Origin: Microcaldota archaeon | Lineage (GTDB): Archaea > Micrarchaeota > Micrarchaeia > Micrarchaeales > Micrarchaeaceae | DNA length: 5,803 nucleotides | Direction: 5' to 3' | NCBI GenBank assembly: GCA_021836925.1 | Contig: JAKBHG010000045.1 | Location: 1 to 5,803 of the forward strand | Shown: positions 5,084 to 5,803 of the stretch, piece after piece | Position numbering within the stretch: the first letter of the stretch is position 1 | How the letters are laid out: every line of letters begins with the position of its first letter | Translations under genes and position numbers: made by a program | Notes under the pieces: generated by a model | The model's database searches: none | Told to the model about the DNA's origin: nothing | What the model saw: the letters and a program-made list of their open reading frames with translations, nothing else

Positions 5084-5587
5084 TTACCTAAACATTGCCT
5101 TGTTTCTAAGAACCCCTTTTATGGAGCCTGAAGGCTCTCCAGCCTTATCCGCGATTTCCGCCACGTTCTGAAGGGAGTCGTATATCATATCAGATGCAAC
5201 TTTGTCTATCTCGCGCGGAACTGAATCGAACTCTGGATTGCCGCTCGTTTTGTAAGCTTCAAGTCGGGACATTGCCTCCGCAAGGTCCATCCCAGCGGCG
5301 TCTGCAATCTTGATCTTCTTCTGCACCAGCGCGACCAGTTCACTGCCGCCGTTGTTCGATACCCATTGTACCGAAGCTTCATCCTTATTCAGCAGCGCAT
5401 GCTCTATCTCGCGATAGTTGAATACTGTGATTTCCTTGGCCCTGTGCTCGGCCATTGCGGCTGCGCCCTCCGGCCCCAGGGTACCGCGCTCAAGGTAATT
5501 CCTCTTAACAGTCTCCAATATTTCCATGAATTTTATCGCGAGGGGTATCTCTGCAGAAGTCTTGCTCTTGTTTATTGCCATAGTCAT
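5084..5587 (-). CDS. Uncharacterised helical protein, paralogue of the 173-residue neighbour
   Basis: This 167-residue soluble protein has no signal peptide or membrane segment and is predominantly helical and Ala/Glu/Lys-rich. I do not recognise a family. Its first 65 residues align gap-free with the next gene's product (15 of 65 identical by eye, including Lys19, Glu25, Tyr31, Pro39, V-F-N at 55-57, and Ala64-Leu65), followed by Trp75 and the ELVALVQKK helix at 83-91. The second half (DLAEAMSRLEAY, then a PREIDKVASDMIYDSL helix and EIADKAGEPSGSIKG) is less similar. Two in-frame ATGs, 5587 and 5581, are possible; the gap-free alignment favours 5587. The ribosome site is weak (TGATG). A clear TATA box lies about 80 bases upstream, and an operator-like inverted repeat lies beyond it. 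It ends 68 bases before the paralogue. Function is unknown. Confidence 0.82.
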   Translation of the reverse strand: MTMAINKSKTSAEIPLAIKFMEILETVKRNYLERGTLGPEGAAAMAEHRAKEITVFNYREIEHALLNKDEASVQWVSNNGGSELVALVQKKIKIADAAGMDLAEAMSRLEAYKTSGNPEFDSVPREIDKVASDMIYDSLQNVAEIADKAGEPSGSIKGVLRNKAMFR

Positions 5588-5661
5588 AGCATCAGCCGTC
5601 GGTTCGGGTCGACTTTAGTAGACGAGCCGGACAGGTCAGAACCACTATTTAGAGGCAGTAT

Positions 5662-5674
5662 CCTTATATTTAAA
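5662..5674 (-). promoter_or_regulatory. TATA-box promoter of the 167-residue gene
   Basis: On the minus strand, TTTAAATATAAGG is preceded by ATACC. It is centred about 81 bases before the ATG at 5587. Transcription would start near 5643, giving a leader of about 56 bases. The inverted repeat at 5679-5691 lies immediately upstream of the box. Confidence 0.65.
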
Positions 5675-5692
5675 GGTATCTGCACGGCAGAC
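5674..5692. repeat. Operator-like motif, copy 1
   Basis: AGGTATCTGCACGGCAGAC contains the inverted repeat TCTGC-ACG-GCAGA (5679-5691). It abuts the upstream side of the TATA box of the 167-residue gene, where archaeal activators and some repressors bind. A second, very similar copy lies 107 bases away. Confidence 0.5.
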
Positions 5693-5769
5693 TCTGGGAC
5701 AAAAGTCCTCTTCTAATCTTTTAGGGGGTTCCCTTACCTTTTGTTATTACGACATAAACTCTTCTTCCA

Positions 5770-5803
5770 ATATACCTCTTAGGTATATCTGCCTTTGCAG
5801 ACG
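5770..5803. repeat. Operator-like motif, copy 2, with an adjoining 8-bp inverted repeat
   Basis: ATATACCT-CTT-AGGTATAT (5770-5788) is a perfect 8-bp inverted repeat with a 3-base spacer. It runs into TCTGC-CTTT-GCAGA (5788-5801). The block AGGTAT-AT-CTGC-CTTT-GCAGACG repeats copy 1 at 5674-5692, with a 2-base insertion and a changed spacer. Confidence 0.5.

Larger units (their letters stand above)
5588..5803. other. Gene-free right end with promoter and repeated operator-like motifs
   Basis: No convincing coding region is seen in these 216 bases. The stretch holds the TATA box for the 167-residue gene, a GGAC-AAAA-GTCC hairpin at 5697-5708 followed on the + strand by a T-rich run, and two related AGGTAT-CTGC-GCAGAC motifs. 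A gene on the + strand may begin just beyond the window. Confidence 0.6.

Noticed and set aside
5588..5803. CRISPR array or tRNA in the right-hand gene-free stretch
   Set aside because: Only two related motif copies occur, with no regular spacer pattern, and no cloverleaf or T-loop consensus was found.

Overview
The window looks archaeal. Most genes sit behind AT-rich TATA-like boxes (forms such as CTTTAAATATTT and CTTTTTATATC) followed by Shine-Dalgarno sites close to AGGAGGTGAT. AGG and ATA codons are frequent, and two products are typically archaeal: the archaeal type of threonyl-tRNA synthetase editing domain, and a HUH (Y1) transposase whose short motifs resemble archaeal copies. Proteins are short, and one domain that is normally part of a larger enzyme is encoded alone, so a small-genome lineage such as Micrarchaeota or another DPANN archaeon is plausible. 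That placement is inference only.

Left end (1-749, + strand): the last codons of a dihydrofolate reductase gene, then 21 bases on a complete thymidylate kinase gene. Together they form part of a dTMP/dTTP supply operon. Everything else lies on the minus strand and converges on tmk across a 35-base gap that holds a 12-base palindrome and a 9-base tandem repeat.

785-2270: an unrecognised 188-residue protein with a textbook promoter and ribosome site, then an AT-rich patch with a doubtful 117-residue ORF. That ORF starts inside a 6-bp hairpin at the end of a decayed IS200/IS605-type insertion. The transposase gene has a one-base frameshift that separates its HUH motif from its catalytic-tyrosine helix, and its N-terminus is degraded.

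2272-4015 (read right to left): a free-standing ThrRS editing domain, a HAD-family hydrolase resembling 5'-nucleotidases, and a five-helix Yip1-like membrane protein. The last two have their own TATA boxes.

4016-5803: three unrecognised small, mostly helical proteins. Two of them (167 and 172 residues, in adjacent genes) appear to be diverged paralogues that align without gaps over about 65 residues. A structure-rich GC spacer separates this cluster from the editing-domain gene. The right end is a 216-base gene-free stretch with one clear promoter and two copies of an AGGTAT...CTGC...GCAG motif.

The items most worth following up are the free-standing editing domain, which lacks the expected catalytic Lys and Glu, the small-protein paralogue pair, and the repeated operator-like motif at the right edge.
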